A stretch of DNA of 64,000 bases from Neofusicoccum parvum. Its lineage: Eukaryota > Ascomycota > Dothideomycetes > Botryosphaeriales > Botryosphaeriaceae. The stretch lies in the NCBI GenBank assembly GCA_020912385.1, contig CP087208.1, positions 1,550,001-1,614,000 of the forward strand, read 5' to 3'. The notes below the pieces were generated by a model. It had not been told where the DNA came from. It did no database searches and saw nothing but the letters and a program-made list of their open reading frames with translations. Made by a program: the position numbers and the translations under genes. Shown in pieces: positions 55,276-64,000 of the stretch. Numbering within the stretch: position 1 is the stretch's first letter; each line of letters begins with the position of its first letter.

Positions 55276-56993
55276 ACAAAGGCTGGAAATAGAGCTGGAA
55301 ATGTTATCACGGCGATTCCCATCCCTTCTCGGCGAATTCAAGTCAGTATCCGCGGAGTTGTACATGAAAGCAGTAAAGGATTGGCCGATGAGCGGAACTT
55401 CTTCGGCGGGAGGAGTGGTCCGGCAATCGTGGGCGGAAATTTTCACTTCGTCTCCTATAAGATCTCCCCGTTGTCAGCAAACAGGTAACAAGCAATCCTT
55501 CGACTTTCAATCCTGCACGTCGTGATGGTCACAGGAGCCGAGAACGACCAGGAACAGAGTGCCAAGTGGCCCAAGTCATTCCAGCTGCAGGAACCTCGTA
55601 CGACTCACGGAAGCCAAGGGCCTCCCGTCACCGTCCGGGCTATCGTGTCGAGGCACGCGAGCAGTTTCAGTTGGACACGGCGGCAGTGGCGGTGAGCTGG
55701 AAACGCAGAGGATCGAGCGAAAGAGAGTGGGACATGTAGAGGTCACGAAGGAGCGGGAGGCCACGGAGGAGCGGGACCCAGGCAGGCAGAAGGTGAAACG
55801 CGGAGGCAGGCGGCAGGCCATCGTGAGTGAAGCCGGAGGTGTATACGAGGCGGCGCAAGGTTCAGGCTCGGCGCCATTGGCCAAGATGGATCGAGTCGGC
55901 CCCCAATAGGATCACGTCCCGGCCCCCGCAGTGACTGACAGCTTGACGCAGGTGAGAAGGGCCGAGCCGCTGGAGGACGATTGATTCCCGTCTGGGCTGA
56001 CCGGATGTGGCTCGGACGCGGCTGGACGAAAGGAGGGACCTGTCCACGGCGGGCGGCAGGATGACTTGCATGACGTGCGAGCGGCAACGGGCCGCGGGAC
56101 GGCGATCGAGATGTGGCTCCGCACCGCGGTCAGCGTGGCACGCCGGTGAGGGGTGGCGGCGGGCGGCGAGCGGCGCGGACGGCGGGGAGCAGGGCGAGGG
56201 CGCGGGCTGGGCGCGGTCGTGGGGCGAGGTGAGTGGGAGGCAGCGCGGTCGACAAGGCTGAGGCCGCAGGTCGCAGCTAACGGCTTGCAGGAATTGGATC
56301 GACGGCGGGCGCTGGCGGCGAACGCGACCGAAGAGGCGTGGCGGCCGAACGTTTGCGCAGCGGGTGCGGGTGCGGGTGCGGGTGCGACGGGCTGCAACGG
56401 CGGCGACGGCTCCACGGGGCGGCGGGCGGGCTGCCACGCGACGCGACGCGACGCGACGGCGACACTCTGCGCGATACACGTCCCGGCGCTGGCGCTGGCA
56501 TGGCAGAGCGCCCCCCGCCGCGCTGCGCCACCGGCACTTCCGCCCACTGCCGGCGGCGCGGTGTCTGGATCGTCGATACCACGCTCGTCGCTGGGCGCCG
56601 CTGCCCGCCGCTGCGGTTCGCTGGAGCCCCTGCAGATCGCCGGTCCGCCGTTACGCGTGTCCTCGGCCGCGTCCTGGACGTCGGCCTCCGCACGCGCTCC
56701 GCCGCCCGAGAGCGCGCTGCCGCCACCGCTGCCGCTGCCGCTGCCACTGCCACTGCTGAAACCCGGCATGCGCGGCCGCGACGTGGGGCCCTGCTGGCCT
56801 TGGCCTCGCCAGCCGCGGCCGGGCCTGTCCCCTGGCCGCTGAGCAGAAGCTTAATTCGCACCCGGCGTTGGGCGAGCGCGCGCCCGCGCCCAGCCTGCGC
56901 GCATCCCAATCCCGACGCGCTCTCTCCACCACCGCCTGAAGACGTCCGGGGCCGCCAGCTGTCTTCGGCTAGCCGCTCGAACCACCGCTCAAA
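55276..56993. other. 1.7-kb GC-rich region upstream of the small Cys-protein gene
   Basis: Long overlapping frames (285 codons at 55912-56769 minus; 344 codons at 56338-57372 plus) are Arg/Pro/Ala-rich and mutually exclusive, so none is called. Short repeats: GGGTGC units at about 56361-56386, ACGCG units at about 56437-56457 and GCCGCT-type units near 56730-56757. It presumably includes the distal promoter of the gene at 57053. Confidence 0.45.
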
Positions 56994-56999
56994 TATAAA
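56994..56999 (+). promoter_or_regulatory. TATA box (TATAAA) of the small Cys-protein gene
   Basis: TATAAA sits in an AT-rich island inside GC-rich DNA, with the coding ATG at 57053. Transcription starting about 30 nt downstream would exclude the ATG at 56999 and make 57053 the first usable start. Confidence 0.55.
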
Positions 57000-57052
57000 T
57001 GCCCCCGCCGTGGAGGCGCGTCCTCGGTCTCCAGTCCAGCATCTCCTCCGCC

Positions 57053-57199
57053 ATGTGCACCCAGATTGTCCACCGCTACGGCTGCGGCCACCAGATTGTC
57101 GAGAAGGCCCCCTGTGCCACCTCGCGGACCACTGCCTGCGGCGTCCTCAACACCAAGAACGTCACCCACGGCGGCAACTGCGACAAGTGCGATCAATAA
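57053..57199 (+). CDS. 48-residue Cys/His-rich protein, possible zinc binder
   Basis: The frame encodes 48 aa ending at TAA 57197-57199. Cysteines at 2, 11, 21, 29, 43 and 46 and histidines at 7, 13 and 39 form CTQIVHRYGCGH, a PCA unit, then CG and a terminal CDKC pair. The C-x-x-C ending and CGH suggest a small zinc-binding fold. The type is common in ascomycetes as uncharacterised short ORFs; I recall similar patterns but cannot name a family. An ATG at 56999 would add 18 residues but overlaps the TATA box, so 57053 is preferred. No signal peptide is present, so it is probably intracellular. The strong promoter and isolated position argue for a real gene. The short length keeps confidence moderate. 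Confidence 0.68.
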   Translation: MCTQIVHRYGCGHQIVEKAPCATSRTTACGVLNTKNVTHGGNCDKCDQ

Positions 57200-60100
57200 C
57201 AGTGAGCCGTCCGCGCCGCCCGCCGCCCGCCCGCCCAAGGCCATTGCTAACCCGCCCAGCCGCGCTGCGCTGCGCCGTCACACCGCTCGCCTCCAGAGCC
57301 AGCAGCAGCATGCCCCGGCCGAGTCATGGCCCTGTCGTCCTCCATCTCCGCGAGCACCCGCGCGCTCGATAGCAGCCGCCAGCCCGCTCCAGGCCCTCCT
57401 TTCCCGACCCCTACGGCCCGGCCGCCAGCCCAGCCCCAGAGCCACACGCCGCCATCGCCGTCGCCCGCCGCACCAGCGCCCTCCGCGCCGACGACCGTCT
57501 GAGGCCCGCGGTCCGCGTCTGGGCGGCGCTGGCAGCTAAGCTTTTTCGGCTCGTCGGAATCGCGGAACCGGCGGCCAAATCACAGCCTGCGGAGAGACGC
57601 ATCCCCAACCCCGGCCGACTTTTTTTTTCTCGCAAAGTGGATCTTGCCCTCATCTTTTCCTTGCAGCGCCCGCCGCCCAGCTGTGCCGCAGCAGCACCGC
57701 CCGACTCGCCCGAGCCTACAACACAGACACACGCACACACGTACACACGCATTCCGCAGCTGGAAAGCCCGGGCCTCTTGGTAGGTTGGGCGGCCTGAAC
57801 GACCCCGGCGCCGCACACCAATCGGCAGCCACGGCAGCCCTCTCCGAGCCGGCGACTCGCGCTGCCCACGGACTATCACCACCAACAAAAACGCTGGGGC
57901 CGGCGTGGTCACGAGCAGCATCGTCGGCGCTGTGGGGAGGAAACGCGCGTTGTCCCGTCCACCTCACCCCCCTTCGCGCCTTTCCCGCCCGCCCGCCCTG
58001 TTTCTGCGGCCAGCGCACGCGTGTCTGCAGCAAGTCCCCGTCCGCGGCTCCGTGTGCCCTCTGGGCGGACTGTGCCCGTGTGGCTCGTGCGGGGGCGCGC
58101 GATGGAACGTGTTGTTGCGGCAGCGGCAGAAGGTCTGTGGAACAGCTATAGCACCCGAGTGATAATACCCACCGAAGCAGGCTCTTCCCTGCCCAATCCC
58201 ACCAAAGTCTCCCCCCCCACCCCCCCAATGAACCTTGCGAGCTCCGTTTCTCTACATATGCACGTCACCAGAGGGAAGTCCCACAGCAGGGCTCGAGATG
58301 GAGAGGACGAGAGAGCAGAGTCACGCGTCATGCAGAGCGCGGAGAGAGAGAACAGATTTCTTCACCTGTGTCTTCATAATAGTAATTGTAGGAATAGAGG
58401 GCAGCAAAAAAAAAGTTCTTGATTTTTCTGAAGCTTCCAACCCCCCGGCCCGCAGCCACCTGCCGCTTTTGCTGTGAGAGACCCTGGAAATGCCTGATGT
58501 CAAAGCGGGCAGGCAGCAACGGCAAGCATTGTCGTTGGGCCACTTTTCCGGCTCGCCTTGGCCCCTCCGACGGCTGCCATCGGCCTCTCGTGGGGCCCGC
58601 AGCAGGAGTTCCCGGTCAATCCCCAGTCGCGCAATTGCCGCTTTCGGCGTTTGCTTCGCACACGCCCTCGCCCTCTCGCTCTCTTCCAATCGGCAGCGTT
58701 CCAGCCCATTAGTCAGGCCTTGAGGGACAGCACGAACGACGAGCGGTTGGCCGTGTGGACGGACCTGAGTGGTGATGAAACATGTGGAAATGCGGCGTGT
58801 GACCCTTTTTTTTTTCGCCCTTCCCCTCCGTACTCGGGCCCCAGCGCCGGCGAGTAAGTTGTGGGAAGGAGCAAAAGCAGGCAACCGTTCAAGGCTGCCA
58901 GGCTGCCATGTCATCGGATGATGGGCGTCGGGGTTCTTCTGCGTTGGACATGCGCCGCACCGGGGGCAAAAAAAAAAATCTCTTGGTTTCTGCCGTCTTC
59001 CCCACCGCGCCGAACATCAATCAGTCCACAGCAACGACAGCCAGCTCGCCGCTGCGGCACGCCGGCCGCGGGTGGGGAGGGCGGCGTCGTGCTGCGGCTG
59101 CGACTGTGCATCCCCAGCCGTTAAGATGAGGCGCGGTAGGAGAGGAGCGGTCGGGCTAGGCTGGTTTGGGCCATCTGGGAGATAGGACCGGAACGGAGTG
59201 GGGAGAGGGGCAGGTCGACCAGGACTGATCGACGCCGCGCCGTTGCGTGTATGCGGCACGGGCCTTTTTTTTTCCTGCCTGCGATTGCGGTGCCGCATGC
59301 GAAAGCGATGGCGAGGAGGGACGTGTGGAGTGGGACGTGCTGCATGGGGGAAGAGCGACCCGCATTTGTAATGTGGCGGTGGTTGATGAGTGAACAGGAG
59401 GCCATGTCGTGGCGGCGTGTATCTCGAGGTGTGGAAGAAGAATGTCGATACACGCATTAGGGTTATGCAGGCTGGATGGAGAAGGTGGTCCTGTCTTGCC
59501 TGTTGCGGAGTGGTCGGACGAAACGAGAACTGCCGCGAGCCATTTGCATGCCTAGCTCTCTGCTTCCGTCACTTTCTGGTGGTGTGTATGTGGCGCCGGC
59601 CATGTTAGGACAGTTTCTGCTGCTCAATTGCTAATTTTCCGTGCGCTTGACGCAACTGTGAGTAATGCTCCACATCTTTCGTCGCTACACTGCGTGGCAG
59701 TTCCCACCATCGTATCATTCGTGTCTGCCTACTTGTAGATCTGGTGGGCAGCGATTGGCGTGCTGACACATCTCTTCGTAATGCTCAGTGCAGACATCTG
59801 AACTCGATCGGCATCTTCGGAGAGCGCTTGTCGGAAGCCCCAGCGAAGGCACGGCGTTCGTGAAGCTCATAAGATCGACGTTAAGCTTCTGACATGGCTT
59901 GAGGCTCATCAGACAGCACTGACTTGATATGACAGGCAACTAATTGACGACCGTGCATACTTACTAACCCGGTTATCCAGGACATCCAGGCTAGAGGCTC
60001 AGATTAGTTATCGCGCGGGTGAGCGGCCCGAGGCACTTGCGGTTTGTTCTGGACCGCTGGCTATAGAACTTAAATCCAGAGGCCGGCAGCCGCCTATACG

Positions 60101-61182
60101 GACGGGCAGGTGGCAGTGGGGTTCTCGAGCTTTCCATACGGCGGGGGACCTACTTTGTGTTCTCGAAACCTCACCCGCGCAATGTAGCCAGTCGGGCCTA
60201 GCACTGCGGCAAGCTTTGGCAAGAGATGATGATTTTCACAGTCATGCAGTTCGAAGATGAGCAAGTTCCTGAACACACGGAGTGCGTCGCTCCGACCGGT
60301 TCTGAGACCTCCTGCACTAGTCCGACGCTTTAGTGTTGTATTTAGCCACGGGTAACAAAGCTATTTTGCGTCGCGCATCCCCTGCCAATCCTGCGGATGT
60401 CTCAGTCATCTAGACGGCAAACGCCCCGACTCCCCATTGGGCTGGGCAGCAAAGGATTGCTCGTCGGGAACGACGGAGTGCCAGAACGACACGACGACTC
60501 ACGGGCAACGCTGCCGCCCCGCACCCCCTTGACATCCCAATCATCCGTCAATAGACGCTAGACGCAAACAAGATCGGAGTCTGGCAGCCACGCGGCCAAG
60601 ACGCTGGGCAGGACGGTTGACCGTTTTACGGCGGGGACGTCAGGCAGCGATGGCCAGCTATTTTTGGGCCGCCATGTTTCGGGGAGCAGGGAGAGATCTC
60701 ACCGCGCTCCCGCGCCGCAGCACGTCTCAGATACATCCGTCCGTCCGTTTCCAGTAGACTAGCGGCACAGCAGCGCGGCTCGCGGGCGGGAAGTCTTGGC
60801 GCTGGGCCGACGGGGTGACGGGCTGACGGTCAGCCGACGACGCGAGGGCGACGCGTGTGCACATGGTGCGGTGGCGGGTGGTGTGGCGCGGGCGCGGGCG
60901 CTGTCAGCTGTGCTCGAGCGGAAATCGGCGGGCGAGCCGAGGGAAAGGGCCCAGCCGCCAGGTAGGACAAGCGCGCGTCTCTTATTCCGCCCCGCCGCCG
61001 GAGATGCGCCGCGGACGCGCCAATTCCGCCTTGATAGCAGCCCGCCGCCCGCTGATAGGCACCCGCCCACTACATATGGCGCCGTCCGCACGCATATTCC
61101 AGGCTCGACGGCTTCGTTCCTATCAGCCCGGGGCATGGGGCGGCTTTGGGCGGCCGTGCTTATCGCGGACGGCAGACATGCA
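57200..61182. other. 4-kb gene-free, GC-rich stretch between the Cys-protein and nitrilase genes
   Basis: No gene is supported on either strand; numerous frames under 200 codons overlap and lack motifs. Homopolymer A/T runs near 57620, 58410, 58808, 58969 and 59266 and CA/AC-rich stretches near 57720-57745 are the only structure seen. The left part would be the 3' untranslated region and flank of the 48-residue gene. The right part carries the nitrilase promoter. A long non-coding transcript cannot be excluded. Confidence 0.45.
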
Positions 61183-61188
61183 TATAAG
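61183..61188 (+). promoter_or_regulatory. TATA-like box (TATAAG) of the nitrilase gene
   Basis: It lies in the string gcatataagcagcc, 164 nt upstream of the nitrilase ATG, in an otherwise GC-rich promoter. Distance and sequence allow a core promoter role. Confidence 0.35.
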
Positions 61189-61351
61189 CAGCCTTAAATC
61201 GTGACTGCAGCTGCCCGTTCCTGGATGAGGCTGAGATCCACGCCTACCCCGCGTCAGCCGTGCATTCCACCTCTCTACATAAACTCCGTCAAGGTCAGCC
61301 CATTGACGCTCTGTCTTTTCTCTCCCCACTCTCGTCGAACCCGAATCCGCA

Positions 61352-62635
61352 ATGGCCGAGTCCAAATCGCCGTCCACCATCCGCGTTGCTGTGACGCAGG
61401 CCGAGCCCGAGTGGCTGGACCTCGAGAAAGCAGTGCAGAAGACCTGCGCGCTCATCGAGGAAGCAGCCTCCAATGGTGCCAAGCTCGTCACCTTCCCTGA
61501 GTGCTGGATTACCGGGTATCCCGCATGGGTCTGGTTAGACTCCCTTTCTGTTGTTATTCATCTCTCTCATCATCTCTTTCCTTCCATGATTCCTACACAC
61601 TCCGTCTCTCATCATCACTTTCCCTTCATGATTTCTACACACTCCGTCTTCCTCATCACCCATCTCTCACCATCCTTTTCCTTCCATGATTCCTGCACAC
61701 TCCGTCTCCCTCTCATAAGCCTACACTCTTCCACCCTCGCTCTCAATCACAGTCATCCTCCACCACCAACCCCAACCTCACCCACCATCAATTAACCCCC
61801 CACCCGCCCCACCCACAGGTCCCGCGTCGTCGACTTCACGCTCTCAGCCACCTACATCAAAAACAGCCTGCGCGTGCCGTCCCCCGAGATGGACACCATC
61901 CGCGCGTGCGCGGCGACGCACTCGATCGGGGTGGTGCTCGGCTTCAGCGAGAACCACCACTCATCGCTGTACATCGCGCAAGCCACGATCTCCCCAGCCG
62001 GCGAGCTGGTGGCGCACCGACGCAAGATCAAGCCGACGCACATGGAGCGCACGGTGTTCGGCGACGCGGCGGGGGGCGCCAACACGCTCGCCAACACGGT
62101 CGCCCTCCCGCTCGGCCACCCCGAAGACATCCGCGTGTCGGCGCTCGCGTGCTGGGAGCACGCGCAGCCGCTGCTCAAGTACCACACGGCGCTGCAGCGG
62201 CCGGCGGTGCACGTGGGCGCGTGGCCGCCCGTGTACGCGCACGGCGGCGCGGCCGACCCGACGCTGTGGAGCATGTCGCGCGAGGGCTGCCGCAACCTGT
62301 CGCAGACGTTCGCGGTCGAGGCCCAGGCGTTCGTGCTGCACACCACCGCCGTGCTGGGGCCGAAGGGCGTCGAGCGCATGGGCACGAGCGGCGGCGCCAT
62401 CATGAACGCGCCCGGCGGCGGCAGCTCCGCCGTCTACGGCCCGGATGGGAGGAAGCTGACCGAGGATCTGGAGTCGACTGAGGAGGGGATTCTGTACGCC
62501 GATCTGGACTTGGATGAGGTGTTGAAGGCCAAGGGGTTCTTGGATCTGGGCGGCCACTACTCGCGGCCCGATATCCTGTGGTTGGGCGTGGATGCGAAGG
62601 CAAAGGAGCATCTGTTGGAGAAGGAGGCGGTTTGA
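61352..62635 (+). CDS. Nitrilase / carbon-nitrogen hydrolase
   Basis: Two exons, 61352-61533 and 61819-62635, giving about 332 aa. The catalytic triad is visible: Glu50 in [10 protein letters not shown], Lys at about 130 in [16 protein letters not shown], and Cys at about 172 in [13 protein letters not shown]. The C-terminal [13 protein letters not shown] segment is that of the true nitrilase branch, which hydrolyses R-CN to carboxylic acid and ammonia, sometimes with amide by-product. Cyanide hydratases share these motifs but are longer, usually about 350-370 aa, so nitrilase is preferred. The intron is unusually long for this window (285 nt) and contains a tandem repeat. The donor is GTTAGA, a weaker consensus, but frame and family alignment (YPAWVWSRVVD) require it. 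It is convergent with an MFS transporter gene. Confidence 0.92.
61577..61715. repeat. Three-copy CT-rich repeat inside the nitrilase intron
   Basis: A unit of about 31 nt beginning tttccttccatgattcctac and containing cacactccgtct recurs at 61577, 61619 and 61677 with a few substitutions and unequal spacing. It lies wholly within the intron. Confidence 0.7.
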
Positions 62636-62911
62636 GGCCGTCACTGCGAGGGTGTGGTAATGGGAATGAGCAGACGAGCAACGTCATCTGTTGGGTAATT
62701 AATTTGAGAAAGTTGTCCGAAATGTATCTCGGCCGTGCTCGTGAAGTGTAAAGACAACGCCAAACAAGCTCGTGATCCAAGCATGTTCCCAGAAAGTCGT
62801 AAGTTTTAAACGCCAGTCAGCCTCTAAGAGAAATATTCCCAATCTTCCAAGTGCTCCAATCCTTGCTCTATAGTCCAAATCCAAATCCAAATCTTTTTGA
62901 GGGTATCATTA

Positions 62912-64000
62912 TTAGTGCGCCATCACCGGTCCGCTGTGGGACTTTCCAATATTCTTCACGCCAAACATGCTCGCAACCATCCCGATGCAGGCCAATCCAA
63001 CGCAGCACCACAGACCCGTTCCGTACTGCTGCAGCGGTCCATGACCCTTGTTCGTATCGACAGCCTGAACAACAGCACTCGCAAGCGCCAAACCCACGCC
63101 GCTGCCGATCTGGAATGCCGTATTGATCATGCCGCCGCACAGGCTCTTGACGTTGACAGGGACGGAGGCCAGGAGCACGACGGTGATGGTGCAGTAAACG
63201 ATGGTGGTGCCAGCGACGCTCATGATGCTGCTGGGAAAGACGTGCTTCCAGAAGTTGATGTCGCCGTCCTTGATCAGGGCCGAGGGGATGGGAGCGATGG
63301 CGCAGATGGCCATGCCGGCGATGAGCAGGTACTTGGTGTTGAACATGTCGAGCATGCGCGACATCGACAGGCTGAAGATGAAGCCGGTGCAGCCCATGGG
63401 GAGGAAGCGAAGCGCCGTCTGCCCGGCGCTGAGGTGGTTGATCTCCTGCGCGATGAGGGTCGTGTAGTAGATGATGGTCTGGTAACCGCCGTACATGACT
63501 GATTCCACGTTAGTCACAAGTTCATTACCCGATATCCACGAGTGGACTCACCGAATCCTCCAATCCAGAGCGCAGCAAAGTTCTCGAGCTTCCATAGAGA
63601 TAGGGGCATGATGGGGTTGGAGACCTTCTTCTCAACCCAAGTGAAGGCGACAAGGAGTGCAATGCTGAGAACCAGCAAGACGATGATGAAGGCCTTGCCC
63701 CAGCCGTACTCGCCTCCGCTTGACAGCACGAAGCTGAGCAAAATGAGGCCAGTGGTGGACAGGCCGGCACCAAGGAAGTCCAGCTTCGGGCGTGCATGTC
63801 CCTCGAGCCTGTCCTTAGGAAGGCAGAACCAGCCGAGTGCGCCCAGGGTGCTGGTAACGCACACGGCGACGTAGAAGATGTAGCGCCAGCCCAACGAAGA
63901 AGTCAGGAAGCCACCAAAGATGAGGCCCATGCAGAAGCCCACGGCGCCCGCAGCTCCGAAAATGGTCAGGGCGAGCGTCCGGTCCTTGGCAACAAAGTAG
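62912..64000 (-). CDS. MFS transporter, C-terminal part (5' end beyond the window)
   Basis: Exons on the minus strand are 63552 to beyond 64000 and 62912-63498, separated by a 53-nt intron; 344 codons are visible and the N-terminal part is missing. About eight or nine hydrophobic helices are seen. They include FCMGLIFGGFLTSSLGWRYI (the G-x3-G-x3-P-like helix 5 region of DHA-type antiporters), an FIIVLLVLSIALLVAFTW helix, and LRFLPMGCTGFIF followed by MFNTKYLLIAGMAICA. This matches the 14-helix DHA2 drug/H+ antiporter family better than sugar porters. Its substrate is unknown. It ends 276 bp from the nitrilase stop; a role in moving a nitrile or its product is possible but speculative. Confidence 0.85.

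Noticed and set aside
55912..57372. 285-codon minus and 344-codon plus frames upstream of the small Cys protein
   Set aside because: They overlap each other, are Arg/Ala/Pro-rich, and the plus frame runs through the better supported 48-residue gene in another phase.
1..64000. CRISPR arrays, bacterial operons and rRNA
   Set aside because: No regularly spaced identical repeats were seen, and all genes are eukaryotic with spliceosomal introns.

Overview
This window comes from the nuclear genome of a filamentous ascomycete (Pezizomycotina). The evidence is short spliceosomal introns of about 46-60 nt with GTRNGT donors, CTRAC-like branch sites and YAG acceptors. The gene families also fit: two HET-domain proteins, PTH11/SC4-type rhodopsin-like membrane proteins (one with a CFEM domain), a fungal-specific transcription factor, a DUF3632-like protein, an NRPS-like adenylation-thiolation-reductase enzyme and a Tad-type LINE remnant. 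The class within Pezizomycotina cannot be fixed from sequence alone. I find no bacterial operon, CRISPR array, rRNA or convincing tRNA.

Layout. Positions 1-36 kb look like an accessory region of moderate GC. In order they hold: an FAD monooxygenase fused to a multi-span membrane domain (924-3684); a HET protein (3863-5888, minus); a rhodopsin-like membrane protein (6268-7692, minus); a short-chain dehydrogenase (9471-10644, minus); a 5'-truncated LINE with intact target-site duplications (11190-12607); a small secreted Gly/Asn-repeat protein (13316-13767, minus); a second HET protein (15120-17309, minus); a fungal transcription factor (17545-19346, minus) beside a fatty-acid alpha-dioxygenase-like haem peroxidase (19696-21746, minus); an F-box/LRR-like gene with signs of frame disruption (22484-24001); a second rhodopsin-like protein (25813-27082); a DUF3632-like protein (27766-28566, minus); an enoyl-reductase-like MDR dehydrogenase (31110-32352) convergent with an alpha/beta hydrolase (32571-33389, minus); and a CFEM plus rhodopsin-domain receptor-like gene (34466-36096).

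From about 36 kb onward the DNA is GC-rich and gene-poor, with housekeeping and metabolic genes: TAF6 (36709-38110), a conserved disordered protein (38703-40022), an A-T-R NRPS-like reductase (42534-45937), an aquaporin whose second NPA box reads NPC (48809-49974, minus), an FMN-dependent 2-hydroxyacid oxidase/lactate 2-monooxygenase-like enzyme (54004-55275), a 48-residue Cys/His protein with a clear TATA box (57053-57199), a nitrilase (61352-62635) and an MFS transporter running off the right edge (62912-64000, minus). Gene-free stretches of 1.8 to 4.2 kb separate several of these. They contain many long spurious open frames because GC-rich DNA has few stops.

Exon coordinates were deduced by hand from splice consensus, frame continuity and family motifs. 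No database search was possible. No single pathway covers the window. The most plausible functional pair is the transcription factor with the haem dioxygenase; nitrilase with MFS and MDR dehydrogenase with hydrolase are weaker. I do not see a complete undescribed system. The items most worth following are the monooxygenase-membrane fusion, the 48-residue Cys protein, the aquaporin NPC variant and the LINE insertion.
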